This document shows positions 1-9,142 of a stretch of 64,000 nucleotides of DNA, piece by piece; the first letter of the stretch is position 1; each line of letters opens with the position of its first letter. The notes under the pieces are model-generated. The model did not search any database. It saw only the letters and a program-made list of their open reading frames with translations, and had not been told where the DNA came from. The DNA is from an uncultured Tateyamaria sp. (lineage in GTDB: Bacteria; Pseudomonadota; Alphaproteobacteria; Rhodobacterales; Rhodobacteraceae). The translations under genes and the position numbers were made by a program. The DNA is taken from contig NZ_CANNDN010000001.1 in assembly GCF_947503465.1 (NCBI RefSeq), positions 1,984,001 through 2,048,000 on the forward strand. Reading direction: 5' to 3'.

Positions 1-95
1 TTTCCGATTGGCCCGCGTGCACAGGCACCAACCAACGGTGTCACGGCCAGCAATGACAGGCATTTGCGACGGCTCAAACGTGGTGCGGGCAACAT
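1..95 (-). CDS. Exported lipoprotein, N-terminal fragment (cut by window start)
   Basis: Only the first 31 codons lie in the window. The frame begins with ATG at 93-95, preceded on the minus strand by AAGGAT. The visible peptide has basic residues with a twin arginine (SRRKCLSLL), a hydrophobic stretch and a lipobox LVGAC with the acylated Cys at about residue 25, so the product should be a lipoprotein, possibly exported by Tat. It starts 27 bp after gspF on the same strand and is probably the last visible member of the gspL-M-E-F operon. A T2SS-associated lipoprotein such as a pilotin is possible by position, but the mature domain is outside the window and the function cannot be named. Confidence 0.6.
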   Translation of the reverse strand, partial: MLPAPRLSRRKCLSLLAVTPLVGACARGPIG

Positions 96-122
96 GGGGT
101 TATCCTTTTGATGTGTTGCGGG

Positions 123-1328
123 TCATCCGACCAGCGTATTCAAGTTCACGATAGGCAGAAGAATGGCGAGAACCAGCAGCATCACGACCCCACCCATGCC
201 CAGCAGGACCATAGGCTCCACCAAGCCAACCAGCGTCTTGACGCGCGCTTGGAGGTTTTGTGACTGGTCTTCGGCAAAGCGGCCGAGCAACGCGGGCAGC
301 GCCCCCCCGGCTTCGCCGCTCGCGATCATGGTGATCATCATGGGCGGGAACCCGGGTCGGGAAGATAAAGCGCGCGAGAGGGTTTGCCCATCCCTGACCT
401 CGCGCGATACCTCGTGCAGGGTCTCGCGTGCCGTCAGATTGCCGACCGTCTGAGTGGCTGACGACAGGGCATCGGACAGTGGCACGCCACTTTGGATCAG
501 TGTCGCAAGCGTGCCCGAGAATTGAACAATCGTCATCTGTCGCGCCAGCCCGCTGCTCCACAACAATCTGTGCCAGTTCTTTTGCAAGGCAGGTTGTCGC
601 GCTGCGGCGCTTGCACCCAGGATCATCGCTGCGACCCCGATGCTCAGGATTGCGGCATTGCCGATCAGAAAGTCGCTTAGGCCGATCATGATTTTCGTGA
701 GTGGCGGCAGATCGGCGCCGCGAGCGGCAAACACCCGAACGATATCAGGCAACAGAAAGACCAGAAGACCAACAACAACGGCAATTGACACGATGATCAG
801 GATGACGGGATAGATCAGCGCGAGCCCGACGACTTGCCGATTGCGCAGACGCCCTTCGACGTGGTCGGCAAGGTGGGTCAGCACGGTCGCTTGCCGTCCG
901 GCCCGTTCGCCGGCCTCTATGGATGTCAAATAGAAGCGGTCAAATCCACCACCGATGTCGCGCAACGCAGTGCTCAGGCTTGCGCCGTCAAGGATGGCTT
1001 GCCGCAAGGTGCGGCATGTCGTGCTCAGCCTTGTCGATGATTGCTGGGCCAGCGTTGCAAGGGCCACTTCGACCTGAACGCCGCTGCCCAGCAAGGTAGC
1101 CATTTGCCGTGTAAACGCCGCAAGGTCTGTGGGCGACAAGGGCCGCGAACCCGTGCGCACATACGACCATAACCGGTCGATTGACCAAATAGCAGCGGGT
1201 GTAAGGGAAAGTGGCAGCAGGCCCTTTTCACGCAAGGCGGCGCGCGCGGCCTCGGCGCCATTTGCCTTGATCCGACCCGTCTGGGCCTTGCCGTCCGCAT
1301 CGACGGCGCTGTAGCGAAATTCCCTCAT
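123..1328 (-). CDS. gspF: Type II secretion inner-membrane platform protein GspF
   Basis: The 401-residue product is a polytopic inner-membrane protein that forms the T2SS platform and contacts the GspE ATPase. The N-terminus (MREFRYSAVDADGKAQTGRI) is typical of GspF. Two T2SSF repeats follow, with hydrophobic segments near residues 170-195, 220-240 and 370-395 and the family motif SGEAGGALPALLGRFAEDQ near residue 335. Length matches the family (about 400 residues). The ATG overlaps the gspE stop codon by 4 bp (ATGA), so translation is probably coupled. The assignment is secure. Confidence 0.96.
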   Translation of the reverse strand: MREFRYSAVDADGKAQTGRIKANGAEAARAALREKGLLPLSLTPAAIWSIDRLWSYVRTGSRPLSPTDLAAFTRQMATLLGSGVQVEVALATLAQQSSTRLSTTCRTLRQAILDGASLSTALRDIGGGFDRFYLTSIEAGERAGRQATVLTHLADHVEGRLRNRQVVGLALIYPVILIIVSIAVVVGLLVFLLPDIVRVFAARGADLPPLTKIMIGLSDFLIGNAAILSIGVAAMILGASAAARQPALQKNWHRLLWSSGLARQMTIVQFSGTLATLIQSGVPLSDALSSATQTVGNLTARETLHEVSREVRDGQTLSRALSSRPGFPPMMITMIASGEAGGALPALLGRFAEDQSQNLQARVKTLVGLVEPMVLLGMGGVVMLLVLAILLPIVNLNTLVG

Positions 1329-2800
1329 GCAGGCCCGTCCTGCGCCGCGTCAAAGACCACCCGCGCAACTTCTTGCGGGGTGGTGCGCCCTTCCCGTATC
1401 TTTTGCACGCCATCCATGAGCAGACCGGGCACTTCACGCTGCAATACCTGTCCAAGCTCTGCTTCCGATGCGCCAGCTGTTATCGCTTGTTCCAACTCTG
1501 GCGTCACCTCGATCAGGTCATAAAGAGCGACGCGGCCGTGAAAGCCGGTGTCGTTGCAATCGTCGCACCCCAACCCTTTCAACGCCGTCTCGCCACTGGT
1601 TATTACGTAGGACAGAAGTGCCGCCTCGGTATCCGTTATCGTATGGACGGCCGCACACCGCGGGCAGGTCTGGCGCACAAGCCGTTGCGCGATCAAACCA
1701 CGCAGCATGGGCGCCAGCAAAAACCGTTCCGCCCCCAAATCAATCAGGCGCGCAACGGAGCCGATGGCGGAGTTGGTGTGCAAAGTCGACAACACCAGAT
1801 GCCCGGTCATAGCGCTTTCGACGGCCACCCGCGCGGTTTCGCCATCGCGGATTTCGCCGACCATGATCACGTTTGGGTCCTGGCGCAGCAAGGCCCGCAG
1901 TCCACGGGCAAAGGTCAGGTCCGTTGCGGTGTTGACCTGCATCTGCGCGATCCCCGGCAGGGCATATTCGATCGGGTCCTCGATGGTCATGATGTTGCGG
2001 TGTTGGTCGTTGAGCGCGTCAAGCCCGGCATAAAGTGTTGTGGTCTTGCCTGAACCTGTGGGACCGGTGACCAGTATCAGACCATCGGGACGCTCGAGGA
2101 GGCGTTCAAAGACGTCCTGCATGGCGCGGTTCATGCCAAGACCGTTCACGCCGGTTTGGGTCTGCCCGCGATCCAGCAAGCGCATCACCACGCGTTCGCC
2201 GTGCTGGGTGGGAATGGTGGAAATCCGTGCGTCCAAATGAAATTCCGCTACGCGCAGCGACACGCGGCCATCCTGCGGCAGCCGCTTTTCCGCGATGTCG
2301 AGGCGGCCCATCACCTTGATCCGGCTCACCAATTGCGGGGCCAGTGCGCGATTGGATGTCAGCGCTTCGCGCATGATGCCATCAACACGGAACCGGACCA
2401 CCAGGCGTGCCTCTTCCACTTCGACATGAACGTCCGATGCTCTTGCACGGATGGCCTCCAGCAGAATTGCGTTGATCAGGCGAACAACAGGAGCGTCTTC
2501 CCGCTGGTCCAACAGGTCATCGACGGCGGCGGCTGTGTCGGCGAGGCTGGCCAGATCCGTTTTTCCCTGATCCGAGGCTTGCTCGGCCGCGCCTGCGGCG
2601 GCACTGGCGCTGTCGCGGTACGTGTTTTCCATGATTTCGGCCAGCACGGTGGGCGAGACGTCGCGAAGGGTCAGGCCGCGCTGCGCGACCCGCTGTGCTT
2701 CGGCCAGAGCGGAAAGGGGTGTTTTAGGCGCAAAGTGGCAATCACCCTCTGTCAGCACGAGGTCGTAGGCACGCGCAAAGGCATAGGGCAACCGGGTCAC
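1325..2800 (-). CDS. gspE: Type II secretion ATPase GspE
   Basis: This is the cytoplasmic AAA-type ATPase that powers pseudopilus assembly, 491 residues. Visible landmarks are an N-terminal MshEN-like region, the Walker A motif GPTGSGKTTTLYAG in the middle, the Asp/Walker B region with LRQDPNVIMVGEIRD, the His box TGHLVLSTLHTN, and the zinc tetracysteine formed by CPRC and CDDC about 35 residues apart. It overlaps gspM upstream and gspF downstream by 4 bp each. The motifs are all intact, so an active ATPase is expected. Confidence 0.97.
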   Translation of the reverse strand: MTRLPYAFARAYDLVLTEGDCHFAPKTPLSALAEAQRVAQRGLTLRDVSPTVLAEIMENTYRDSASAAAGAAEQASDQGKTDLASLADTAAAVDDLLDQREDAPVVRLINAILLEAIRARASDVHVEVEEARLVVRFRVDGIMREALTSNRALAPQLVSRIKVMGRLDIAEKRLPQDGRVSLRVAEFHLDARISTIPTQHGERVVMRLLDRGQTQTGVNGLGMNRAMQDVFERLLERPDGLILVTGPTGSGKTTTLYAGLDALNDQHRNIMTIEDPIEYALPGIAQMQVNTATDLTFARGLRALLRQDPNVIMVGEIRDGETARVAVESAMTGHLVLSTLHTNSAIGSVARLIDLGAERFLLAPMLRGLIAQRLVRQTCPRCAAVHTITDTEAALLSYVITSGETALKGLGCDDCNDTGFHGRVALYDLIEVTPELEQAITAGASEAELGQVLQREVPGLLMDGVQKIREGRTTPQEVARVVFDAAQDGPA

Positions 2801-3240
2801 TGTGCGTCCTCCATGACGATGCGCGCCGACACCCTGCCTGGTTCCGGGCGGCGTCCTATTTCCGCGGAAAAAACCTGAACACCGTATGTCGTTGTCAGTG
2901 TCTCAAGCCAGCCGATCAGAGCCGTGAAGGCAACGTCATCCAACGATATGGACAACGCAGCGCCTTGCGGGTCGACACGGCGAATGTCGATTGCGGCCGC
3001 GCGGGCCGAGGCCGTGACGCGCTGACGCAATGGTTGGATGGGGGCGGTTTGCGGTGCATAGAGCGTGTCTGGCACCTGATCCAGTACGGACCAAAGGATA
3101 TCGATCTTGCGCAACTGCGCGAAGCTGTCGCTGCGTGTGCTTAAGGACGGCTCGATGACAACGCTCCACAACGCGGCGGCTCCGATGGCCATGGCTGCTG
3201 CACCGCTGATCGTGATTTCGCGTGATGACAGTTTGCGCAT
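2797..3240 (-). CDS. gspM: Type II secretion protein GspM
   Basis: This 147-residue protein has a short cytoplasmic N-terminus, one membrane segment (about residues 10-28) and a periplasmic domain, the layout of GspM, which stabilises GspL. Sequence similarity in this family is always weak; the assignment rests mainly on topology and on its position between gspL and gspE. The start overlaps the gspL stop by one base (TGATG) and the end overlaps gspE by 4 bp. Confidence 0.8.
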   Translation of the reverse strand: MRKLSSREITISGAAAMAIGAAALWSVVIEPSLSTRSDSFAQLRKIDILWSVLDQVPDTLYAPQTAPIQPLRQRVTASARAAAIDIRRVDPQGAALSISLDDVAFTALIGWLETLTTTYGVQVFSAEIGRRPEPGRVSARIVMEDAQ

Positions 3241-4394
3241 CAGCCGGCCTCCGAAAGGATCAATTGCATTTCGGCACCGGTTGGGCCTGTCGTAGCCGCA
3301 CCGCCGGTCACGACAATGCCGTTCGTGCGCAAGGCGTTCTCTGCTATCTGTAGGGCGGCAAGATCGGAGGCGCTGATGAGAGCGGTCAGTGTGCCTGCAC
3401 TGGCGTCGTAGCGCAGATCGCGAAATTCGATGCTATTCTGACGTTTGAGCGCAATACCGGTCAGCGCCAGCAACCTGAGAAACGGGTCGGTTGTGTCGGT
3501 TGGATGTGCCCGGCGTTCGAGTTCGGATGTTAGAACGGCGGTCGGCAAGTTGAAATCCAGCGCCGCGCCGCGACCCTCTGCCGCTGCCACAAGTGCTGCG
3601 CGCCGGTCGGTGGCTAAGCGCTCCAGGGCACGTGCGTCGGTCAACAGCACTGCGGCATGGGCAAGGCTTGCGACCGCACTCAATCCAACGGCGAACCCGA
3701 CCCGCTTGCGCCACACGTCACGGGTTGCCCGCTGAACCGGGCGCAGGTCCAGCTCAAATACAGATAGGGGGACGGGTTCCAATTTCGAAACGCTGCCATG
3801 CGAGTCTACCCCGGGTGGCATGATACCGTGACACACCTGGATTGGAGTGCGACCGAAGGCGCGCCACAGATCAGCGAAACCATCTTTGGCGACAACACAC
3901 CCTGCGCCGTCAAAGGTGCGCAGGTAGGTCGCGTTTTGACCGAACCAGACAGACCACGTGCCTTTGGTCACCGGCAAGGGCACCGCGCACAGATCGGGCA
4001 AGATCGCAGCGGAGCCTGTCGCTGAATTTAGGTGCCGGTTCAATGTTTCAACGCTGATTGCAGCGCATATTCGGATGGTTTCATCTCTGACGGGACCTAC
4101 AGACACATGGGTCTCTTCGAGTGGCGCTGCCAAAAATGGCTCCATCGCGAAGGGCGCAGCGGCGCGGCGTTTACGCCCTGAACTCAGGGGAAGGTCAACG
4201 GCATGTAAAAGTACGGCGGCACCCGGGATCACTTGGGGGGAGGGGAGGGCCAAGGCCGCCGCGGCACGTATCAAACGCGCCTTGAGGTCGGGATCGACCG
4301 CCCGGATAAAATCACTTGACGGCAGGGGGAACAACGCCGTCGAGCCTGTATCCGGACGATCGATATCACCAATGCTAACACTTTGATTTAGCAT
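3240..4394 (-). CDS. gspL: Type II secretion protein GspL
   Basis: This 384-residue protein has a cytoplasmic actin-like N-terminal domain, a single membrane segment near residues 230-250 and a periplasmic ferredoxin-like domain, the organisation of GspL, which recruits GspE to the membrane. It is the first gene of the minus-strand operon and is divergent from gspG across 74 bp. Identification relies on length, topology and context more than on conserved motifs. Confidence 0.85.
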   Translation of the reverse strand: MLNQSVSIGDIDRPDTGSTALFPLPSSDFIRAVDPDLKARLIRAAAALALPSPQVIPGAAVLLHAVDLPLSSGRKRRAAAPFAMEPFLAAPLEETHVSVGPVRDETIRICAAISVETLNRHLNSATGSAAILPDLCAVPLPVTKGTWSVWFGQNATYLRTFDGAGCVVAKDGFADLWRAFGRTPIQVCHGIMPPGVDSHGSVSKLEPVPLSVFELDLRPVQRATRDVWRKRVGFAVGLSAVASLAHAAVLLTDARALERLATDRRAALVAAAEGRGAALDFNLPTAVLTSELERRAHPTDTTDPFLRLLALTGIALKRQNSIEFRDLRYDASAGTLTALISASDLAALQIAENALRTNGIVVTGGAATTGPTGAEMQLILSEAG

Positions 4395-4468
4395 AATTTT
4401 TTACCTTTACGGCACAATTCAACGCGCCTATGTAACCGACAATACGAGCCGCATAAGGAAATAGTTTC
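4395..4468. promoter_or_regulatory. Divergent promoter region of the two T2SS operons
   Basis: This 74-bp gap between gspL (minus) and gspG (plus) must hold both promoters if the operons are transcribed from here. It is locally AT-rich (a cataattttttacc run next to gspL) within GC-rich surroundings. A ribosome site AAGGAAAT lies upstream of the gspG ATG. No operator could be recognised by eye. Confidence 0.45.
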
Positions 4469-4945
4469 ATGCTTGATTTGAGTACTGACGCCCCTCTGAA
4501 ACCGCGCAAACGGAACCCGGTGGCAGGGGTCACCCTTATTGAGATGATGGTGGTGCTGGTGATGATTTCCGTGGTGGCCGCACTGATTGTGCCCAATGTC
4601 ATTGGCCGCCCTGACGAAGCGCGCGTGTCGGTCGCCGCCACGGATATGCGAGCAATCGCGGGGGCGCTGCAGCTTTACCGTCTGGACAATGGCAGTTACC
4701 CGACGACCGCCCAAGGGCTGAACGCCTTGGCGGTACGGCCTGTCACTCCGCCGTTGCCACGGACCTGGCCGCAGGACGGGTATCTGAGCGTACTTCCGCT
4801 TGATCCGTGGGGCACACCTTACGTCTATCGCTTGGAAGACGGGCGTTTCGACCTGATATCGCTGGGTGCAGATGCCGCGATTGGTGGTGAGGGGGTAAAT
4901 GCCGACATCCCATTGCGTGCCACGGGGGTACAGGCAGGATTATGA
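4469..4945 (+). CDS. gspG: Type II secretion major pseudopilin GspG
   Basis: This is the main pseudopilus subunit, 158 residues. A 23-residue basic leader ends in Gly and is followed by VTLIEMMVVLVMISVVAAL, the prepilin-peptidase site and hydrophobic stalk with the essential Glu at +5. The globular part carries the GspG signature around LDNGSYPTTAQGLNAL and DPWGTPYVYR, the latter belonging to the calcium-binding loop region. The +1 residue is Val rather than the usual Phe. It overlaps gspH by 4 bp. The prepilin peptidase that must process it is not in the window. Confidence 0.96.
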   Translation: MLDLSTDAPLKPRKRNPVAGVTLIEMMVVLVMISVVAALIVPNVIGRPDEARVSVAATDMRAIAGALQLYRLDNGSYPTTAQGLNALAVRPVTPPLPRTWPQDGYLSVLPLDPWGTPYVYRLEDGRFDLISLGADAAIGGEGVNADIPLRATGVQAGL

Positions 4946-5418
4946 TACAGCCCAGAGGCCGAGATACGGGTGTTACCCTAGTGGAAATGCTCGTGGTCCT
5001 GACTGTGTTTGCTGTGGTTGCGGGTGCGGCTGCCCTATCCTTCCCGAACACCCGGCGCGCCAATACCACCGAGGCAGAAGCCCGCGCATGGGCCGCGCGT
5101 TTGGACCGGGCAGTGAGCGTTGCACTGATCACCAATGCGGGTTTTGGCATTCGCCATGACGGCACCGCAATCGGCTTTGTGGAGCGTGGCGACGACCGGC
5201 AGTGGCGTCCCCATTCCGATCCTGAGTTGGCCAAAGTGAAACTTTCTGGTCGAGGCTCTCGTATCTCAATCAATGCACAAGAGGTGTTTTCCGTGTCCGC
5301 CAATCTTATCCCTGAAAGCAGTACGCCGTTTCGAGCGATGTTTGGCAGCGGTACGGACACCTGGGTTGTAACCCTGGACGGCACGCGCGTGCGGGTCGCA
5401 GAAGGGTCATTCCCATGA
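4942..5418 (+). CDS. gspH: Type II secretion minor pseudopilin GspH
   Basis: The 158-residue product has a short leader with a prepilin cleavage site G/VTLVEMLVVLTVFAVVAG and a GspH-like globular domain. It lies between gspG and gspI with 4-bp overlaps on both sides, which is the usual position of GspH. As in gspG, the residue after the cleavage site is Val. Confidence 0.88.
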   Translation: MIQPRGRDTGVTLVEMLVVLTVFAVVAGAAALSFPNTRRANTTEAEARAWAARLDRAVSVALITNAGFGIRHDGTAIGFVERGDDRQWRPHSDPELAKVKLSGRGSRISINAQEVFSVSANLIPESSTPFRAMFGSGTDTWVVTLDGTRVRVAEGSFP

Positions 5419-5783
5419 AGCGCCTTGAACAAAGCGGGTTCAGCCTGATCGAAACGCTGGTGGCCATGGCGGTGCTTGCCGTCTCTGCGACAGCGATCCT
5501 GTCGGCGACGGAAACTCACACCCACACCGTCAGTGCCGTGACAGAACGAACGCTGGCACGGTGGATCGCACAGAACAGTTTGGTTGTGCTGGAGCAAGGG
5601 CGGCAGGCCGAAGCGACGGTGCAAATGGGGCGTGGCGAATGGCAGGTGCGTGTCGCACGAAGCGACACAGTCGATCCCGATCTTCAACGCGTGGACATCG
5701 CCGTTGCGCGATTGTCGGCGGCGAATGTCGTTCTTGCCAGGCTGACCGGGTTTGTGGATGTCACGCGCGAGGCAGTTGAGTGA
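5415..5783 (+). CDS. gspI: Type II secretion minor pseudopilin GspI
   Basis: The 122-residue protein has the cleavage site G/FSLIETLVAMAVLAVSATA and the small globular domain typical of GspI, which normally forms the pseudopilus tip with GspJ and GspK. Neither GspJ nor GspK follows; instead the 3' end overlaps gspC by 4 bp. Length is normal for the family. Confidence 0.88.
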   Translation: MKRLEQSGFSLIETLVAMAVLAVSATAILSATETHTHTVSAVTERTLARWIAQNSLVVLEQGRQAEATVQMGRGEWQVRVARSDTVDPDLQRVDIAVARLSAANVVLARLTGFVDVTREAVE

Positions 5784-6637
5784 CCCGTGGCGAAACCGTC
5801 ATAAGGTGCGCTTTGGCAGCCGGAGCGATGGCGTCGGTCCTTTGGGCCGCAGTTCCGGCGGCGCGGCACATGGCTGGTGTCGTTGTTTTGAGCGCACCGC
5901 ACCCTGTTGCGCGCGCTGACCGACCCGCGGAAAACGCTTTGGATTTGGCCGATATCCTCGAACTGGCTCCGTTTGGTCGTCTTCCTGTCTTGGACAGCGC
6001 ACCTGAGGTCGGGTCGGCGGACCAGCCAGACATTGCACTTCGCGGAATATTCGCGGCCAATGATGCCACGTCTGCCGCGCTTCTGGATGTTGGTGGCGTA
6101 CCGGGCCTTTATCGCGAAATGATGGAGGTTTCGGACCGTGTGACTGTTTCGCTGATCACGCCGCATGTTGTCAAACTGACCGACGGGGCCAAAACGATCA
6201 CATTGACCTTCGATGGCGATACAGAGGTGGTTGCGCCGACGGAACGCGCGGGCTCAGACGCACCAGCATCGTTGTTGGACCGCTTGCGGGGCGGGTTTGT
6301 TGTTCCCGCAACATATGAAAGGCCCAGCAAACCTGAAACCACAGCCCAGTACATCGATTACTGGCGGACCAGAGTTCGCAAGAATCCCCAGGCCGTGCTG
6401 GATGAGATCGGGCTGAAGCCGACGGACAAAGGTTACGTCATTGCCGACACTCATGACATAGGTGTCCAACTGGCAGGTCTGCGGTCCGGGGATCTGGTTC
6501 GATCCGTCAATGGACAGGCCGTCGGCGATCCCGAGGCCGACAGAAAATTCTATGACGAGATCGCGGCCGCGGGAGAAGCCCGGATTGAAGTCGAACGTGG
6601 CGGACGTGTTCTGTCCTTTTCCTTTCCGCTGAGGTGA
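5780..6637 (+). CDS. gspC: Type II secretion protein GspC
   Basis: GspC links the inner-membrane platform to the secretin. The 285-residue product has an N-terminal membrane segment (about residues 10-30), a homology region (about 55-145) with LRGIFAANDATSAALLDV, and a C-terminal PDZ-like domain (about 205-285) containing GVQLAGLRSGDLVRSVNGQ. It overlaps gspI by 4 bp and is followed by gspD after 3 bp. The gene order I-C-D is unusual because gspC normally heads the operon. Confidence 0.9.
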   Translation: MTRGETVIRCALAAGAMASVLWAAVPAARHMAGVVVLSAPHPVARADRPAENALDLADILELAPFGRLPVLDSAPEVGSADQPDIALRGIFAANDATSAALLDVGGVPGLYREMMEVSDRVTVSLITPHVVKLTDGAKTITLTFDGDTEVVAPTERAGSDAPASLLDRLRGGFVVPATYERPSKPETTAQYIDYWRTRVRKNPQAVLDEIGLKPTDKGYVIADTHDIGVQLAGLRSGDLVRSVNGQAVGDPEADRKFYDEIAAAGEARIEVERGGRVLSFSFPLR

Positions 6638-6640
6638 TAG

Positions 6641-8560
6641 ATGTTTCGACAGCTTGCTATCCTGTTACTTGTCACCGCCCTTGGGCATCCTGTGTACGCG
6701 CAAGACGTTGACCCCACCTACACAATCAATCTTCGACAAACCGACATCACGATCCTGACGGAGCAGATTGCCGACATCACCAGGCGCACGTTGATTGTGC
6801 ACCCTGAACTGCGCGGTGACATTACCGTCGTTTCGGCCGAGCCGTTGGACAAAGAGGGTGCTTGGGAGCTGTTCCAGTCGATCCTGCGCGCCCGTGGGTT
6901 TCATGCGATCCAAAGTGGGATGATCTGGCAAATCGTACCGCTTGAGGCTGCGCGCGCCGCGGCCCAGGTTGAGCTTGGGGACAGTACGGCCGGCAGCCAG
7001 GATTTTGTGACGCGGCTTGTCCCGCTCGACAACCTGCCTGCTGGCGAGGCGGTGCGCGTGCTGCGGCCGCTGGTTGCCGCATCGGCATCCATCGAGGCCT
7101 TGGAGAATCCGAACGCGGTGCTGATCACGGACGCGGCCGAAGGGGCTGCGCGTATCCAGCAACTTGCGCGCACGCTGGATCGCGATCAGGCGCGCACATC
7201 GCGTGTCTTGCAGTTTCGCAATACCCAGGCGGCGATCGTAGGCGCCGCCATCGCTGACGTGCTGGGGCCCAACCCGACCGGCGCGCGGTTGTCCGTTGAT
7301 CCCGGGTCGAACACGTTGATCATTCGCGGCACGGTGGACGAACTGGATGAGGTGGAAATGCTTGCCTCCGCAATGGATGTGCCACCGGTCTCGAACCCGC
7401 AAGCGGCATTGAGCACGCGGGTCTTTCCCCTGCGCTACGGACAGGCAGAGCAACTGGCGGGAATTCTGACCACTGCACTGACAGGTGCTGGGGCCGCTGC
7501 CACGAACGCCGTCGCCGGAGACTTGCAACAGAATGGGCTGGCGGCGGCGGCACCTGTGCCAGATACACTGGACGTCACGGTCGCGGCGGATGAGGCCCAG
7601 AATGCCATCGTTGCGCGCGGGACCGAGGCGCAGCTGAACGAGGTCGCAGCATTGCTGCAGCAACTGGACCGAAAGCGGGCCCAGGTGCTGATCGAGGCGG
7701 CGATCGTCGAAGTGTCGGGCGAAACGGCGCAACGGTTGAGCGCGCAGCTTGGCCTGGGCGAACTGGCACCACCAGGCGGGCTGGCAGCGACGTCGTTCAG
7801 CAACGGCGGAGCAGCGCTTGGAACTTTGCTCGCGGCGCTGGGGACGCCCAACGCCGCGTTGGCCACCGCCGGGGGCAGTGCCACGATTGGAAGCGGAAAT
7901 TTCGGTATTTTGTTGCAGGCATTGAATCAGTCGACAAATGCCAACCTTTTGTCGACCCCGTCGCTCATGGTGCTGGACAACCAACCTGCTTCGATTGTCG
8001 TGGGCCAGAATGTGCCCTTCCGCACAGGCACATTCGCCACTGACGGTAACACCGTGCAGCCATTTACCACCATCGAACGGCGCGACGTGGGGCTGACCAT
8101 GAACGTCTTGCCGCGCATCAATGATGGCGACACGGTTCGGCTGGATATCAGTCAAGAGGTGTCGTCGCTGGTCAATGCCAATGTCGAGGGCGCAGCCGAT
8201 CTGATCACCAACCGCAGGTCGATTGAAACAAGTGTTTTGGCACAAAGCGGTTCGACCATCGTCTTAGGAGGGTTGATCAGCCGAGACGATCTTAAGAGCC
8301 TCCAGAAAGTGCCGGGCGCGGGTGATGTTCCGATCCTTGGCAACCTGTTCAAATCGCGCAGCCGCAGCAGCACGCGTCGCACGCTGTTCGTGTTTCTGAC
8401 GCCGACAGTGCTGCGATCCGAGCAAAGTCTGGCGCAGACCTATGATAACCGGTTGAAAGCCCTTGCAACGGCCCGTTCGGAAACAAGTACGGACAGCGGA
8501 CGGAAGCAAGTAAGGCGCGCAAACAAACCAGTGCGTCTGGAATTGGGCGGGGTCTATTGA
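6641..8560 (+). CDS. gspD: Type II secretion secretin GspD
   Basis: This is the outer-membrane secretin, 639 residues. It has a signal peptide ending near YAQ (residue 21), an N0 domain, N1-N3 domains (about 100-360), and the secretin core with LLSTPSLMVLDNQPASIVVGQNVPF and the C-terminal QSGSTIVLGGLI block. No extended pilotin-binding S domain is obvious at the C-terminus. The following sigma-factor gene starts 4 bp after the stop, so the two are probably co-transcribed. Confidence 0.96.
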   Translation: MFRQLAILLLVTALGHPVYAQDVDPTYTINLRQTDITILTEQIADITRRTLIVHPELRGDITVVSAEPLDKEGAWELFQSILRARGFHAIQSGMIWQIVPLEAARAAAQVELGDSTAGSQDFVTRLVPLDNLPAGEAVRVLRPLVAASASIEALENPNAVLITDAAEGAARIQQLARTLDRDQARTSRVLQFRNTQAAIVGAAIADVLGPNPTGARLSVDPGSNTLIIRGTVDELDEVEMLASAMDVPPVSNPQAALSTRVFPLRYGQAEQLAGILTTALTGAGAAATNAVAGDLQQNGLAAAAPVPDTLDVTVAADEAQNAIVARGTEAQLNEVAALLQQLDRKRAQVLIEAAIVEVSGETAQRLSAQLGLGELAPPGGLAATSFSNGGAALGTLLAALGTPNAALATAGGSATIGSGNFGILLQALNQSTNANLLSTPSLMVLDNQPASIVVGQNVPFRTGTFATDGNTVQPFTTIERRDVGLTMNVLPRINDGDTVRLDISQEVSSLVNANVEGAADLITNRRSIETSVLAQSGSTIVLGGLISRDDLKSLQKVPGAGDVPILGNLFKSRSRSSTRRTLFVFLTPTVLRSEQSLAQTYDNRLKALATARSETSTDSGRKQVRRANKPVRLELGGVY

Positions 8561-8563
8561 GCG

Positions 8564-9142
8564 ATGGACAGTACCGTGACAAGCGCCGTGCCGGAGATAC
8601 ATGAGGAATTGGACGGGCTGATATCGCGCGTCGCAATGGCTGACCGTCGGGCCTTCGACCGCCTGTATTCGATGACGTCGGGCAAGCTTTTTGCTGTCGC
8701 CATGCGCATGATGAAGAACCGGGCAGAGGCAGAAGACGTTCTGCAAGATGCATATATGCGTATCTGGCAGCGCGCAGGCAGCTTCCGGCCCGGTGAAGGG
8801 CGGTCCATGTCTTGGCTGATCACGATCACCCGCAACCTTGCCATAGACCGCATGCGCGTGCGAGCGGCGCCCGTTGCGTCGATAGAAATGGCGCAGGACG
8901 TACCAGATGATAAGCCCACGCCCGAAACTGCGTTGGCCCAGAGCGAAAACCGCGCAAGGATTGATGCCTGCCTTGAACAGCTTGAGGCGCATCGGGCCGA
9001 AGCTGTACGTGCGGCCTATATTGAAGGATGGTCCTACCAGGAACTGGCTGACCGGTTTGATACCCCCCTTAACACCGTCCGGACTTGGTTGCGGCGCAGC
9101 CTCCTGCGGCTCCGCGCGTGTATGGAGCAGGCATCGGAATGA
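8564..9142 (+). CDS. ECF RNA polymerase sigma factor (SigK-like)
   Basis: A 192-residue extracytoplasmic-function sigma factor. Region 2 (about residues 20-95) has the DAEDVLQDAY-like core (AEDVLQDAYMRIW) and LITITRNLAIDRMR; region 4 (about 125-185) has the helix-turn-helix YIEGWSYQELADRFDTPLNTVRTWLRRSLLRLR. It begins 4 bp after gspD and overlaps the anti-sigma gene by ATGA. Its regulon is unknown; autoregulation together with the T2SS genes is an inference from position. Confidence 0.93.
   Translation: MDSTVTSAVPEIHEELDGLISRVAMADRRAFDRLYSMTSGKLFAVAMRMMKNRAEAEDVLQDAYMRIWQRAGSFRPGEGRSMSWLITITRNLAIDRMRVRAAPVASIEMAQDVPDDKPTPETALAQSENRARIDACLEQLEAHRAEAVRAAYIEGWSYQELADRFDTPLNTVRTWLRRSLLRLRACMEQASE

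Noticed and set aside
6665-8245. 526-codon open frame antisense to gspD
   Set aside because: GspD is unambiguous on the plus strand; the antisense product lacks any domain.
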